A DNA stretch of 64,000 nucleotides from Psychrobacter piscatorii (GCF_904846415.1 NZ_CAJHAR010000010.1:51326-115325), one strand, 5' to 3'. Shown: positions 37,809 to 48,007, counted from the stretch's first letter. Notes: a model not told the origin generated them from the letters alone. A program made the numbers and translations.

Positions 37809-38591
37809 GTGTATCAACACCGTATCCGGCAGCATAACAAAGCAAGCAGGTTTGCCGTCATCAAGGACTGGGTACAAGCGTATCGAATGCTAATGCCTCG
37901 CATAGGAGGTCGGAAGTTATATTGGCTCATTAAGCCTAAGCTGACAGCGCATGGTATCAAGATTGGCCGTGATGGGTTCTTTGATTATCTAAGAGCACAC
38001 AGACTACTGGTTAAGCCCAAACGTAGCTATACCAAGACTACCTTTAGCAAACATTGGATGAAAAAGCATCCCAATCTAACGAAGGATGCACCAGCACCTA
38101 TTAAACCTGAGCAGACGTTGGTCGCTGATATCACTTATGTTACCTCCAAGCAAGGGGTGCATTATCTATCGTTAGTGACAGATGCGTATTCAAGACAGAT
38201 TATGGGCTATCATTTAAGTGATCATATGCCAGCGACTGAGGTGGTGAAGGCGCTCAAGATGGCAGCTCACAGGCGGCGTTATACGCATAAAGCGATTCAT
38301 CACTCTGATAGAGGTCTTCAATACTGTGCCTTAGAGTATCAAGAGGTGCTTAGAGTAAATAACATCACACCGTCTATGACTGATGGCTATGATTGTTATC
38401 AGAATGCTTTGGCTGAGCGGGTTAATGGTATTTTAAAGAATGAGTTCTTGTTGTATGAGTGCAATACGATGGGTGAGCTTAAACAGCTTATCGATGAGTC
38501 TGTTTATGTCTATAATAATATCAGACCTCATTTAAGTTTGAATATGAGAACACCTGCCCAGGTTCATGACCGTTATTCATGTCCTGCTTAA
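37809..38591 (+). CDS. IS3-family transposase OrfB, copy 2
   Basis: The DD(35)E core is intact (D107, D167, E203). It differs from copy 1 only at residue 30 (Pro here, Thr there; base C at 37896 against A at 10719). As in copy 1 the frame is open back to the slippery site, so OrfAB is likely made by -1 frameshifting. Either codon may be ancestral. Confidence 0.95.
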   Translation: MYQHRIRQHNKASRFAVIKDWVQAYRMLMPRIGGRKLYWLIKPKLTAHGIKIGRDGFFDYLRAHRLLVKPKRSYTKTTFSKHWMKKHPNLTKDAPAPIKPEQTLVADITYVTSKQGVHYLSLVTDAYSRQIMGYHLSDHMPATEVVKALKMAAHRRRYTHKAIHHSDRGLQYCALEYQEVLRVNNITPSMTDGYDCYQNALAERVNGILKNEFLLYECNTMGELKQLIDESVYVYNNIRPHLSLNMRTPAQVHDRYSCPA

Positions 38592-38686
38592 TGTAAAAAG
38601 CCAGATACTCAGGGTATCTGGCTCATTAAAAAATCATCAATCTATTTTAGGACGGGACATATTAATCATTCAATCACTACACATAT

Positions 38687-39061
38687 TTAAATTGCAGTCG
38701 TGTCGACACTAGGACGAACCGTTAGCGGATTTTTTTGCATCAAAAATCCTTTCCATCCCCAATGCAAAAAGTTGCGAATATTAGCATGGTCGGTACCGTT
38801 AGGCGTTGCTTGAACTTTGGCATAATGTTCGCCGAATAGTTTTAGCGTATCTAATTGGTTTAGACCGTGATGCTTAGCAAATCCAAAAATCTTTGCACTG
38901 CCTTCGTTTTCGCCAGCTGCATTATGTACCATTCCATTCACAAATGGGGCAGGAGAATAGCGATAAAAATCATCGATAAAGCTGATGACATCATTGAATC
39001 CAATGGCTTTTTTATTCAAACCATTAAGTAATGCCGATACATCTGATTGGCGGATACTCAT
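38687..39061 (-). CDS. HopJ-family protein
   Basis: The 124-aa protein matches the HopJ type III effector family pattern (FNDVISFIDDFYRYSPAPFVNG, then NEGSAKIFGFAKHHGLNQLDTLKLFGEHY). The family name comes from a Pseudomonas syringae protein, but members are widespread in free-living bacteria without a type III system and probably have an ordinary, unknown role. The start is ATG 39061, with GAGGTC upstream. IS copy 2 ends 27 bases beyond its stop. Confidence 0.8.
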   Translation of the reverse strand: MSIRQSDVSALLNGLNKKAIGFNDVISFIDDFYRYSPAPFVNGMVHNAAGENEGSAKIFGFAKHHGLNQLDTLKLFGEHYAKVQATPNGTDHANIRNFLHWGWKGFLMQKNPLTVRPSVDTTAI

Positions 39062-39147
39062 AAATAAATGACCTCAGAGCAGTTTAAAAAATAAAAAATA
39101 TAATGCTTATGTATGCTCATTAGTCGTTGAGCATTAAGTATTATAGA

Positions 39148-39393
39148 TTAGCGATTGAAGTAGTCCTCGTCATCGAACGAAGGCGAAAAGTTGCCTTGCT
39201 CAAGATGTTGCATTTGCGACTGTACAGAGCGCTCATGCTGAATACGTTGATAAATCTCTTCGCGGTGTACGGCAATATCTTTAGGTGCATTCACACCGAT
39301 ACGTACTTGATTGCCTTTGACGCCCAAAACCGTCACACTGACTTCATCGCCAATCATTAGCGTTTCGCCCACGCGGCGTGTCAAAATTAACAT
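39148..39393 (-). CDS. csrA: Carbon storage regulator CsrA
   Basis: The first 60 residues ([24 protein letters not shown] ... [17 protein letters not shown]) are a standard CsrA dimer subunit that binds GGA motifs in mRNA leaders; the RNA-binding residues L4 and R44 regions are kept. The 81-aa protein has an extra C-terminal tail (about 62-81) rich in Q, S, D and F, which E. coli CsrA (61 aa) lacks. AAGGAG lies 9 bases before the ATG. The alaS-lysC-csrA order is the classic gamma-proteobacterial one. Confidence 0.96.
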   Translation of the reverse strand: MLILTRRVGETLMIGDEVSVTVLGVKGNQVRIGVNAPKDIAVHREEIYQRIQHERSVQSQMQHLEQGNFSPSFDDEDYFNR

Positions 39394-39787
39394 GCGTCAC
39401 ACTCCTTATGTCGCATCAACAAATTATTACTCATCAGATTACTTCTCAATTGCAGAACATCACCGCAGCACTAAACATGTCATGTATCAATTATTACGAT
39501 GCTTGACGTTGTGCCAATAGCGGCAATGATAGGTAGATTCATTTAGCCCAAATGAAAGCCCCATTATAGGTGGCATAACAGATACTGTCACGGTTTTTTC
39601 ACAAAACTATTAGGTAAATGCTCATTTCAACTATGCTAAAAAATAAAAATAGGACCTAAAAAGATCCTATTTTATTTAAGTACTGTTTTTATTTGGAGGC
39701 TATTTATTTACATACGATGTAGCGTTATTCATAGCGGTTAATAGATAGCCATCAATGCTAAAGCTGTATTTTAACAGTTTTTTGGCC
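39394..39787. other. Intergenic region csrA-lysC
   Basis: This 394-base gap holds the lysC terminator (39642-39679) and the csrA leader with its promoter, which I could not place firmly. No tRNA-Ser gene is present here. Confidence 0.5.
39642..39679. terminator. Terminator after lysC
   Basis: AATAAAAATAGGA and TCCTATTTTATT pair around an A-rich loop; T residues follow on both strands. On the minus strand it ends the lysC transcript. Confidence 0.8.
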
Positions 39788-41074
39788 TTATAGCCCAGCG
39801 ATTTTGCTCTCGCCGTCTTCACGGTCAAGACCAAAGGCAGTATGCAGTGATTTGACCGCTTTTTCTAAGTGCTGATCTTGAATCAAAACAGACACTTTGA
39901 TTTCGCTGGTCGATATCATTTGGATATTGATATTGTTCTCAGCCAGTGTTTGGAACATGAGGCTCGCAACCCCTGCGTGTGAGCGCATACCAACGCCAAC
40001 TAGTGAGACTTTGACCACTTCGCTGTTGCCTGAAATCTCTTTGGCTCCAATCTCGTCTTTGACTTCTTCGTTAAGCACTTTTAGAGTCTTGTCCAAGTCA
40101 GTGCGATTGACCGTGAAAGTAAAGTCAGTGGTACCATTGTCCGAGAGGTTTTGGACAATCATATCGATTTCGATATTGGCGCGGCCAATTGGGCTTAAGA
40201 TAGCAGAGGCGATACCAGGATGGTCAGGTACACCGCGTACTAAGATTTTTGCTTCGTCTCGGTTGAATGCGATACCTGAGATGATTGCCTGTTCCATATT
40301 GTCTCCTTCGTCTATCGTAATTAGGGTGCCCACGTTGTTTTGAAACTCTTGGTCAAAGCTACCGTCAGTGTTTTCATCAAAGCTAGATAAGACGCGCAGT
40401 GGCACGCCGTATTTGCCAGCGAATTCTACTGAGCGAATCTGTAGGATTTTGGAACCAAGACTTGCCATCTCAAGCATTTCTTCAAAGGTAATTTTTTCAA
40501 GCTTTTTGGCTTTTGAGGTGACACGAGGGTCAGTGGTATAAACGCCATCAACGTCAGTATAAATTTGACATTCATCAGCACCCAAAGCCGCCGCAATCGC
40601 AACGCCTGTCGTATCAGAGCCGCCGCGTCCCAATGTGGTTGCATTGCCTTCTTCATCAATACCTTGAAAGCCTGCCACAATGACGATATTGCCAGCATCT
40701 AGCTGCTCGCGTATGTTTTTATCATCGATGCTTTCGATACGGGCCTTATTATGGGCGTTATCGGTTTTAATCGCGACTTGACGACCAGTCATTGAACGCG
40801 CACCAATACCAAGCTCTTTAATCGCCATCGCGAGTAGTGAGATAGAGACCTGCTCACCGGTTGAGACCATCTGGTCGTACTCACGTGGGTCAGGGTTGTT
40901 ACTGATTTGGCGTGCTAGATCAATCAAACGGTTGGTTTCACCACTCATGGCTGAGACCACAACCACGACTTGATGACCATTATCATGCCAACGTTTGACT
41001 CGTTTGGCGACGTTTTTGATGCGGTCGATACTGCCCATCGAGGTGCCGCCGTATTTCTGTACTATTAACGCCAT
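39788..41074 (-). CDS. lysC: Aspartate kinase
   Basis: The enzyme phosphorylates aspartate, the first step to lysine, threonine and methionine. The 428-aa protein opens with VQKYGGTSMGSIDRI, has the kinase motif TTLGRGGSDTTGVAIAAAL, and carries two C-terminal ACT domains (about 265-420) for allosteric control, with MIVQNLSDNGTTDFTFTV and SEIKVSVLI. The form is the monofunctional Pseudomonas/Bacillus beta type, which often has an internal start; I did not locate one firmly. A promoter lies upstream (41165-41194). Confidence 0.96.
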   Translation of the reverse strand: MALIVQKYGGTSMGSIDRIKNVAKRVKRWHDNGHQVVVVVSAMSGETNRLIDLARQISNNPDPREYDQMVSTGEQVSISLLAMAIKELGIGARSMTGRQVAIKTDNAHNKARIESIDDKNIREQLDAGNIVIVAGFQGIDEEGNATTLGRGGSDTTGVAIAAALGADECQIYTDVDGVYTTDPRVTSKAKKLEKITFEEMLEMASLGSKILQIRSVEFAGKYGVPLRVLSSFDENTDGSFDQEFQNNVGTLITIDEGDNMEQAIISGIAFNRDEAKILVRGVPDHPGIASAILSPIGRANIEIDMIVQNLSDNGTTDFTFTVNRTDLDKTLKVLNEEVKDEIGAKEISGNSEVVKVSLVGVGMRSHAGVASLMFQTLAENNINIQMISTSEIKVSVLIQDQHLEKAVKSLHTAFGLDREDGESKIAGL

Positions 41075-41164
41075 AAAAATTTACCTGTTATTCATTAATG
41101 ACCTTTTATTATCACTGATAAGTGTCAATGTGATACTCGTCAATGCGTGTATAGATAAAGCCAG

Positions 41165-41194
41165 ATTATAAGAGTTATGCACTATATGTGTCAT
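41165..41194 (-). promoter_or_regulatory. Candidate lysC promoter
   Basis: On the minus strand ATGACA and a perfect TATAAT are separated by 18 bases, about 90 bases before the lysC ATG. Confidence 0.6.
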
Positions 41195-41305
41195 TCGTTT
41201 AGTGGTACTGCATCAACGGTAATACATGAGCAATATTGTCAAACGTTGACCTTTATACCATATCTACAGCATAACTTTAAGTATCAGTACCGCTTAGATA
41301 CATGG

Positions 41306-41334
41306 CGATTGGTTATAGTTGCTATAACCAATCG
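41306..41334. repeat. Perfect 13-bp inverted repeat after alaS
   Basis: CGATTGGTTATAG and CTATAACCAATCG flank three bases. It lies 57 bases after the alaS stop. No U-tract follows on either strand, so it is a 3'-end stabilising hairpin or an operator rather than a normal terminator. Confidence 0.7.
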
Positions 41335-41390
41335 CATATCCCATGCCAAGTAAACCAGAGTAAGGCTCTGAGTTACTAGGCCTTTTATGA

Positions 41391-44063
41391 CTAGCTAAGC
41401 TGGGTTTCAATCCAAGCAGGTAGGGCATTGATTACGGCAGGACTGTTGCCAGACTTTGGTGCGCCGCCCTGTGCGTAGTCAGGTTTACCGCCACCTTTAC
41501 CACCAAGCTCGCCTGCTAAATGACGAATGATATCACCCGCTTTGATTTTAGCAGTAACAGATTTAGCGACGCTCGCTGCGAGAGCTAATTGGTCATCTTT
41601 ATCACCAATTAATACAATCACACTATCAGGCAGTTTTGATTTGATATCATCCATTAGCGTACGGATGGATTTGCCATCAACACCGCTTAAGGTGCTGATA
41701 AGTACAGGCGTACCTGCAATAGTCTGCACATCATCGAGTAAGTTAGCGGCTTGAGCGCTGGCGATTTTTTGCTCTAAGCGCTCTAGCTGTTTTTCAAGCT
41801 CGCGTTGCTTATCTGCCATGGTGCGTACACGTTGGGCAACTTCAGGACGTTTGACTTTTAGCTGGCTTGCCAACTCACTCAGTTGTTGCTCGCTTTGCTG
41901 AATGTTTTTGACCGCATTCATACCCGTGACGGCTTCAATACGGCGAATACCAGCAGCAATACCCGACTCACTGGTGATTTTTAGCATACCGATATCGCCA
42001 GTGCGCTCGACATGTAGGCCACCACATAGCTCGATAGAAAAAGGCTTGCGCTGACCATCTATGACACTCTCTGTACCCATGGTAAGTACGCGAACATCAC
42101 TGCCGTACTTTTCGCCAAATAACGCCATTGCGCCTTGATTCATGGCCTCATCAATCGACATGTGCTCGATACGGGCAGGAGTATTGGCTTGGATTTGCTC
42201 ATTGACCAAGCGTTCGATACGCGTGATTTCAGCAGCACTGACAGGCTTGTCATAAGCAAAGTCAAAACGTAACACTTCGCTTGAGACTAATGAGCCTTTC
42301 TGCGTGACTTCATCACCCAAGACTTCTCTTAGTGCTGCATGTAATAGGTGAGTGGCAGAGTGGTTTTTGGCACTGGCTGCACGAATGCTTGAGAGTACGT
42401 GGGCATCCGCCGTTTGCTTGGGTTTGATATCACCCATAGTCACCACACCATAATGAATGATGGCTTGACCAGATTTTTTGGTATCTTGTACTTCAAAGAC
42501 ACCTGATTCGGTGCGGATTTCACCAAGCTCACCCACTTGACCGCCGCCTTCCGCGTAAAATGGCGTGCGATCCAATACCACCACGCCTTCCATACCTTCC
42601 GTTAAGCTATCTGCTGGATTGCCGTCTTGATAAAGCGCGTCAATAGTCACGCCGTCTTCTTCAAGCTGCTCATAGCCGATAAATGTCGTTGGCGTTTCTA
42701 CTTGGATGACACTGCTGTAATCGACGTCAAACTTGCCAGCATCACGCGCACGCTCACGTTGTGCCTGCATATGCTCATCAAATTCGGCTTCATCAATAGC
42801 GATACCGCGTTCACGAGTGATATCGGCAGTCAAATCAAGTGGGAAACCATAGGTATCATAGAGCTTAAATGCTGCTTCACCAGATAGCGTATCGCCATCT
42901 TGTAAGCCTTCAAGTTCGCTGGCAAGTAAACGTAAGCCTTGTGCCAGTGTTTTAGCAAACTGTGCTTCTTCTTTTTGAATGGCACTTTCGATGACGCTCT
43001 GCTTGTCTTTTAGCTCAGGATAGGCACTGCCCATTTCAGCCACAAGCGGGGCTACCATCTTATAGAAAAACTCACTATCAGCGCCAAGTTTGTTGCCATG
43101 ACGTACTGCGCGACGAATGACACGGCGCAATACATAGCCACGACCTTCATTACTTGGCATGACACCATCAGCAATCAAAAACGCCACGGCACGAATATGG
43201 TCGGCGATGACTTTTAATGATGATTGTTGCTCATTATTGATTTCTAAAATGTCAGCCGCTGCGTCCATCAAATGAACGAACAAGTCGATCTCATAGTTGC
43301 CATGAACGCCTTGCATAATGGCACTAATACGCTCAAGCCCCATGCCTGTATCGACGCTAGGTGCTGGCAGTGGTAATAGCGTACCGTCTTTTTGACGATT
43401 GAACTGCATGAATACGCAGTTCCAAATCTCAATATAGCGATCGCCGTCTTCTTCTGGCGTACCTGGCAGACCGCCTTCGATATCGGCGCCGTGGTCATAA
43501 AAGACTTCGGTACAAGGACCACAAGGACCAGTGTCACCCATTGTCCAAAAGTTATCAGACGCGTAAGGAGCACCTTTGTTATCACCAATACGAATGATGC
43601 GCTCACTCGGGATGCCGATGTTTTTATTCCAAATTTCAAAGGCCTCGTCATCAGTCTCATAGATAGTGACATAGAGACGATTTTTATCAATCGCTAACCA
43701 CTGATCTGAGGTTAAAAACTCCCAGATATACTCAATACCTGCTTGCTTGAAATAATCACCAAATGAGAAGTTGCCAAGCATTTCAAAGAAAGTATGGTGA
43801 CGGGCGGTATAGCCGACATTATCCAAATCATTGTGTTTGCCGCCAGCACGTACGCACTTTTGCGAGGTTACCGCACGTGTATAGTCACGTGGTTCCATAC
43901 CCAAAAAGGTTTCTTTAAACTGATTCATACCGGCATTGGTAAATAGCAATGTCGGATCATTGTGTGGAATCAAGCTAGACGATGAAACTTGGGTGTGCTG
44001 CTTGCTTATGAAAAAATCGATAAAGGCTTGGCGAATATCGGCTGAGCGAAATGGCTGGCTCAC
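41391..44063 (-). CDS. alaS: Alanyl-tRNA synthetase
   Basis: The 890-aa enzyme has the class II catalytic domain ([50 protein letters not shown] given here in parts), the editing domain with [11 protein letters not shown] and [11 protein letters not shown] (zinc ligands H, H, C, H), and the C-terminal DHHA1-type C-Ala domain with [14 protein letters not shown]. The start is GTG at 44063, with AAGGAG six bases upstream. It loads alanine on tRNA-Ala and clears mischarged Ser and Gly. Confidence 0.97.
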   Translation of the reverse strand: MSQPFRSADIRQAFIDFFISKQHTQVSSSSLIPHNDPTLLFTNAGMNQFKETFLGMEPRDYTRAVTSQKCVRAGGKHNDLDNVGYTARHHTFFEMLGNFSFGDYFKQAGIEYIWEFLTSDQWLAIDKNRLYVTIYETDDEAFEIWNKNIGIPSERIIRIGDNKGAPYASDNFWTMGDTGPCGPCTEVFYDHGADIEGGLPGTPEEDGDRYIEIWNCVFMQFNRQKDGTLLPLPAPSVDTGMGLERISAIMQGVHGNYEIDLFVHLMDAAADILEINNEQQSSLKVIADHIRAVAFLIADGVMPSNEGRGYVLRRVIRRAVRHGNKLGADSEFFYKMVAPLVAEMGSAYPELKDKQSVIESAIQKEEAQFAKTLAQGLRLLASELEGLQDGDTLSGEAAFKLYDTYGFPLDLTADITRERGIAIDEAEFDEHMQAQRERARDAGKFDVDYSSVIQVETPTTFIGYEQLEEDGVTIDALYQDGNPADSLTEGMEGVVVLDRTPFYAEGGGQVGELGEIRTESGVFEVQDTKKSGQAIIHYGVVTMGDIKPKQTADAHVLSSIRAASAKNHSATHLLHAALREVLGDEVTQKGSLVSSEVLRFDFAYDKPVSAAEITRIERLVNEQIQANTPARIEHMSIDEAMNQGAMALFGEKYGSDVRVLTMGTESVIDGQRKPFSIELCGGLHVERTGDIGMLKITSESGIAAGIRRIEAVTGMNAVKNIQQSEQQLSELASQLKVKRPEVAQRVRTMADKQRELEKQLERLEQKIASAQAANLLDDVQTIAGTPVLISTLSGVDGKSIRTLMDDIKSKLPDSVIVLIGDKDDQLALAASVAKSVTAKIKAGDIIRHLAGELGGKGGGKPDYAQGGAPKSGNSPAVINALPAWIETQLS

Positions 44064-44217
44064 AGCGGCTCCTTACTGACGGATAGAATTGAGTAAATGA
44101 CATAAAATAATTTTGCAAGCGATTTTAGCACAAACGCCCAAGCTCTTGGTACAAGAGTTATAACTACTAGGTTATTATACGTGTGCTAGTCATTGCTTAA
44201 TTTATAGAGTATGCAAA

Positions 44218-45960
44218 CTAGTTGGTCAAAATTGCCGCATCCGTTTCATCTAATTTGTCTTGCGTCGTTGGATTGGACTCGATTACTTGCACAGGCAGAT
44301 AACGTAGTTGAAGCTTAATTGGCAAGTACTCTGGGAAATTCTCTGCCATATCATTGGTAATGAGCGTTTCAATCTGGCGAACATCATATGAGCTCGGCAA
44401 AGTCTCTCCACGCACGATTGCTCGCACCACTTGATTTTCTTCTGAGGTATCAAACTGTGTATTGGTTAATACATTGCCTTGATCGATAAAGTAGTTGTTG
44501 ATGGCTTCTTTTACACTACTTTCAAATACTTGCTGCTTGGCATTGGTCTGTAGATTGATGGTTAAGTAGGCACCTAAGCCGCCAAGTAGTAATAAAGTCA
44601 CCGCGTTACGCTGCAAAAAGGTCAGATAGGTATTGGACTTATAATCGTCATCGACCAAACGACGAAACCCTAAGACCCATAAGACAAGCGCATTGGTAAA
44701 CTGGATAGCAAGAATGTTGGTCGCTGCCAACAGAAGCGCACCAAGACCAAGCTGCATCTCGCCATTAGCGAGCAAGATACCGCTAGCAGCCAGTGGTGGT
44801 ACTAAGGCTGTGGCAACTGCAACGCCAACAACAGCAACCGAGAGATGCGGAGATACCATCGCATACGCACCAGCCGTGCCACCTGCTAAGGCAATCATCA
44901 AATCCATGGAAGTAGGCTGGGTGCGAGATAGGATTTCTGCCGTTAGCGGTTGGTCTTTATGTAGCCAACCAACGATAAAGCCGACCAATACCACCAATGA
45001 GACACCGATAATGACGGTAAAGAGCGACTTACGTAGCAGTGGCATACGGTGATCGATAATTGCTAGTGCTATACCCGTGATAGGGCCTAGCATCATCGCA
45101 ACCAACATGGCTCCGATGACCACGGCTGCTGAATTAGTCACTAGCCCATAACTGGCAATGATGGCAGATAAGATGTTCATGATGAAGTACATCTTGCTAG
45201 GCAGCGCGTTTGCCTCAATCCTAACCCGTACTTCTGGGTAATCTACCTTCTGATTACTAAATTGCTCGGCGACGAATTGCTTATAAGACTCAAGTTTGGC
45301 TTCTTTTTCCTCTTGAACCTCATCTTCGTCACTTTCGTTTTCTACATCGCTATCTTCTACATTAGTGTCTTTATTTTGGCTTTTATCTTCTGAATTACTC
45401 TCTTGATTGTCATCATCGCGACTAGATTCATTTTTTGTTTTTGGTTGATTGGCTGTTTTATTATCTGATGACTTTGCTGCGATGTTTGTGTCATCAGCAG
45501 AGTCATCAGCAAGATCGTCTTCTGCTTCTACCGTTACTTCAGCATCACTATCATCTTGAGCACTTTTTTCTGTTGTTTCTGCCGTATCCGACTGGAAGAA
45601 ATCGGACTTTTCTTTCGCTTCTATAGTCTCTGACTCTGCAATCTCTGATGCTTCAGTATTTGACTGTGACTCAGGTTCTGTCGATTCTAAGGTTGCTACG
45701 ACCACATCGTCACTGATGGTTTCCATCGTTATCTCAGCGTCAGGTGGCTGCGCACATTCAGTGTCTACTTCGGAGTCTGTCTCGCCATCTGTATCAGTCG
45801 ATTGCTTATGTTGATTATCTTCGCTTTTATTGTGATCGACAGCGGCATCATCAACTACTGGATCAATTGTCGCGTCTTGATTGTGAGAGGCGTCAGTAGT
45901 GATTGGTGAATCGTTTTGATCCACTGAGTTAGGCGCAGTATTTTTTTTAGATGAGGACAT
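44218..45960 (-). CDS. DUF389 membrane protein with long acidic N-terminal region
   Basis: Residues 1-225 of this 580-aa protein are extremely rich in D, E, S, T and N with almost no hydrophobic residues, so they should be disordered and strongly negative. From about residue 240 the DUF389 (TIGR00341) domain follows, with six or more membrane helices and the motifs NSAAVVIGAMLVAMMLGPI and ATALVPPLAASGILL. DUF389 function is not known. Most relatives have only a short N-terminus, so the acidic part is unusual. Confidence 0.8.
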   Translation of the reverse strand: MSSSKKNTAPNSVDQNDSPITTDASHNQDATIDPVVDDAAVDHNKSEDNQHKQSTDTDGETDSEVDTECAQPPDAEITMETISDDVVVATLESTEPESQSNTEASEIAESETIEAKEKSDFFQSDTAETTEKSAQDDSDAEVTVEAEDDLADDSADDTNIAAKSSDNKTANQPKTKNESSRDDDNQESNSEDKSQNKDTNVEDSDVENESDEDEVQEEKEAKLESYKQFVAEQFSNQKVDYPEVRVRIEANALPSKMYFIMNILSAIIASYGLVTNSAAVVIGAMLVAMMLGPITGIALAIIDHRMPLLRKSLFTVIIGVSLVVLVGFIVGWLHKDQPLTAEILSRTQPTSMDLMIALAGGTAGAYAMVSPHLSVAVVGVAVATALVPPLAASGILLANGEMQLGLGALLLAATNILAIQFTNALVLWVLGFRRLVDDDYKSNTYLTFLQRNAVTLLLLGGLGAYLTINLQTNAKQQVFESSVKEAINNYFIDQGNVLTNTQFDTSEENQVVRAIVRGETLPSSYDVRQIETLITNDMAENFPEYLPIKLQLRYLPVQVIESNPTTQDKLDETDAAILTN

Positions 45961-46235
45961 AGCAGATAGCGTTCTTAGTAGGTAAAGAAAGTCATTATTG
46001 TAATGATAAATAGATAAAGATATAGGAGATTCTTGAAAATATAAAAAAGAGTTGAGAGAAGGTGGGAGTAAGAACTGGTATTTCTTATGATTAAGTCGAA
46101 AACCTTAATAATAGCATGGTTTTTATTCAAAAGTCATTCAATATAGATGCTACAATGGTTCACGGTAAATACTTACTTTTTTTGTGGAATTGAGGTTAAA
46201 TATATTATATCCACAATAAAGATAAGGAATAACTT

Positions 46236-46448
46236 ATGAACTGGCCATTATTTTCTGTCATATACTCAATGACAGCCACCGTGACTATTGGGCTTTTTAT
46301 GATTGGTGCTCTCGTTACAGGGTTCGATGAGATATTTCATATTCAAATAGCGGTTGGATTGGGTGTTTTGGCTTCAATACCTGCAGGATTATTCTTTACC
46401 AAAAAAATTGGCAGTATTACTGGGAATGAGGAAGGCTATAAGACATAA
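46236..46448 (+). CDS. Small two-helix membrane protein
   Basis: The 70-aa product has two hydrophobic helices (about residues 4-27 and 36-55) joined by FDEIFHIQ. AAGGA lies eight bases before the ATG and a strong terminator follows, so it looks like a real gene. I do not recognise the family. Neighbours are DUF389 (divergent) and the L,D-transpeptidase (convergent). Confidence 0.65.
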   Translation: MNWPLFSVIYSMTATVTIGLFMIGALVTGFDEIFHIQIAVGLGVLASIPAGLFFTKKIGSITGNEEGYKT

Positions 46449-46515
46449 AGGCGAACAGTAAGACATAAAGACAAGCAGTGTTATCGATGTGAAGTGGAAA
46501 CACCTATCAACAAAC

Positions 46516-46546
46516 AAAAAAAGACCTCAATATTGAGGTCTTTTTT
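46516..46546. terminator. Bidirectional terminator
   Basis: AAAAAAAGACCTCA and TGAGGTCTTTTTT pair around four bases between the small membrane protein gene and the convergent L,D-transpeptidase gene. Confidence 0.92.
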
Positions 46547-46603
46547 GTCATCATTAGAATTATTTGCTAACTAGCATCGAAGCTAGTTCTAATAAGGTTC
46601 TAT

Positions 46604-48007
46604 TTATTGAAGTTCGACAACCGCGCCATTTTCGATATTGGCATAAACTTCTAACACATCCCAGTTGGTCAAACGAACACAACCTGCTGAGCCTTGACGA
46701 CTGATACCTTCAGGTACTGGTGAGCCATGTAAACCGTAAGAAGGCTTAGATAATCCCATCCAAACGACACCGACTGGGTTGTTTGGTCCTGGTGCTATCA
46801 TATGAACTTTCTTTTGAGCGCCTTCACCAACGGTTGATTTATACCAAGGCATTTTCACTTTATTGATAATTTTGAACGTGCCTTTTGGAGACGGTGTGGC
46901 ATCGCTACCGACGGTCGTCGGATAAGTAGCAACCAATTTGTCACCATTATAGGCATACAATGTTTTGTCGGCTTTGTTGGCAACCACGCGATTGATACGT
47001 TGGTTCAGCTTGTCACGAGTATTTAGTACTGTGATAGTCTCGCCAACAGCGTACTTTTTATTTTTGTTGAGTTTATCTAAGTAACGTACATCCATATGGA
47101 AACGTTCACCTAGCATCTCTTTAATATCTTGATAATAAAGACCTTTCATTTTTGACTTCGCTTCTGAACCAGAAGGCGTGGTCGCAAAATTGGTATTGAT
47201 ATCGTCTGCGGTCAACGTGTAAGTGACCAGTACAGGTTTGTTCGCAGGGATGTTTTTAACCAAGGCATCCCAAGTTTTTTGATCCATTTTACCAGTCGCT
47301 GGCAAGCCTTTCATCGTTTGGAAGTTAACAAGGGCTTTTTTGCTGTTCATGCCCCAACCACCATCGATAGGACCAGGAGAAGCATGGTTCCAATCGAGCA
47401 GCGCCTGCATTTTGATGGTCATCGCTGAGTTGACTTTCATATTAGGTGACCAGACAGCACCATTCACTTGCTTAGCATAGTTCGACAAGTTCAGCGTTGT
47501 GTGCTTCTTACCATCTTTATCTTCGATATTTTTGATGGTTGGATCGTCGCTGAAGTCTTGACGCTTCTCACTCTCTGGTAACTCAAAAGCGAGTGGATCA
47601 GATGAGTCGATAGATGATAGGTCGCTAGGCGCAGCGACGGCTTGACCTTCACTAATGTCATCATTGCGGTCAGCTTGCTCATCTTTGCGCGTTAGTTCTG
47701 CTGCGCTCATATTGTCAGCAGCTGGGGCTGGCACGTTTTGGTTGGCTTCTTGCTTATTATTGATAAGCTGGTTCATGCTGTCGACTGGTTTCGCTTTCTC
47801 TGTATTTAACTGTACAGTAGCAGCGCCATCTGAGCGACTACGGTTCTCTTGCACATTAAGGCTGACCTTTTTTGCAAGGCCTGGCATAGCGTCAGCCGTG
47901 CGTACTGGCAATGTGCGAGTACTATCGGCAGGTGCAGCAAGTGCGGCTACACTGGCACTTACAGCTGCGATAGATATGGCAGTAATAATTGGCTTTATTT
48001 TCATCAT
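46604..48007 (-). CDS. L,D-transpeptidase (YkuD) with peptidoglycan-binding domain
   Basis: The 467-aa protein has a signal peptide (about 1-24, cut after ALA), a long polar linker, a PG_binding_1 domain (about 200-245: MQALLDWNHASPGPIDGGWG, then ALVNFQ), and a C-terminal YkuD catalytic domain with HGSPVPEG and the active-site cysteine in SAGCVRLT. Such enzymes make 3-3 crosslinks or anchor outer-membrane lipoproteins in the periplasm. Layout resembles ErfK/YbiS-type proteins with a LysM-like middle (GETITVLN). Which of these tasks it has is unknown. Confidence 0.88.
   Translation of the reverse strand: MMKIKPIITAISIAAVSASVAALAAPADSTRTLPVRTADAMPGLAKKVSLNVQENRSRSDGAATVQLNTEKAKPVDSMNQLINNKQEANQNVPAPAADNMSAAELTRKDEQADRNDDISEGQAVAAPSDLSSIDSSDPLAFELPESEKRQDFSDDPTIKNIEDKDGKKHTTLNLSNYAKQVNGAVWSPNMKVNSAMTIKMQALLDWNHASPGPIDGGWGMNSKKALVNFQTMKGLPATGKMDQKTWDALVKNIPANKPVLVTYTLTADDINTNFATTPSGSEAKSKMKGLYYQDIKEMLGERFHMDVRYLDKLNKNKKYAVGETITVLNTRDKLNQRINRVVANKADKTLYAYNGDKLVATYPTTVGSDATPSPKGTFKIINKVKMPWYKSTVGEGAQKKVHMIAPGPNNPVGVVWMGLSKPSYGLHGSPVPEGISRQGSAGCVRLTNWDVLEVYANIENGAVVELQ

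Larger units (their letters stand above)
37331..38659 (+). mobile_element. IS3-family insertion sequence (IS150-like), copy 2
   Basis: This copy has the same 1329-bp length, ends and 17-bp inverted repeats as copy 1, with a 3-bp direct repeat TAT at 37328-37330 and 38660-38662. It is inserted in the same orientation as copy 1, again directly behind a rho-independent terminator. OrfA and OrfB are intact. The different target repeats show that the two copies arose by separate insertions. Confidence 0.95.
41075..41390. other. Intergenic region lysC-alaS
   Basis: It holds the lysC promoter and the long inverted repeat at 41306-41334. No lysine riboswitch is recognisable and no ORF is seen. Confidence 0.6.

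Noticed and set aside
10154..38659. Composite transposon formed by the two IS copies
   Set aside because: The copies have different target repeats and enclose ordinary, partly essential core genes in conserved order, so they are independent insertions.
38687..39061. Type III secretion effector
   Set aside because: The family name is historical. No secretion genes lie nearby and the organism type does not suggest a host-directed system.
41075..41390. Lysine riboswitch ahead of lysC
   Set aside because: The leader from the candidate promoter is only about 80 bases and shows none of the riboswitch helices.
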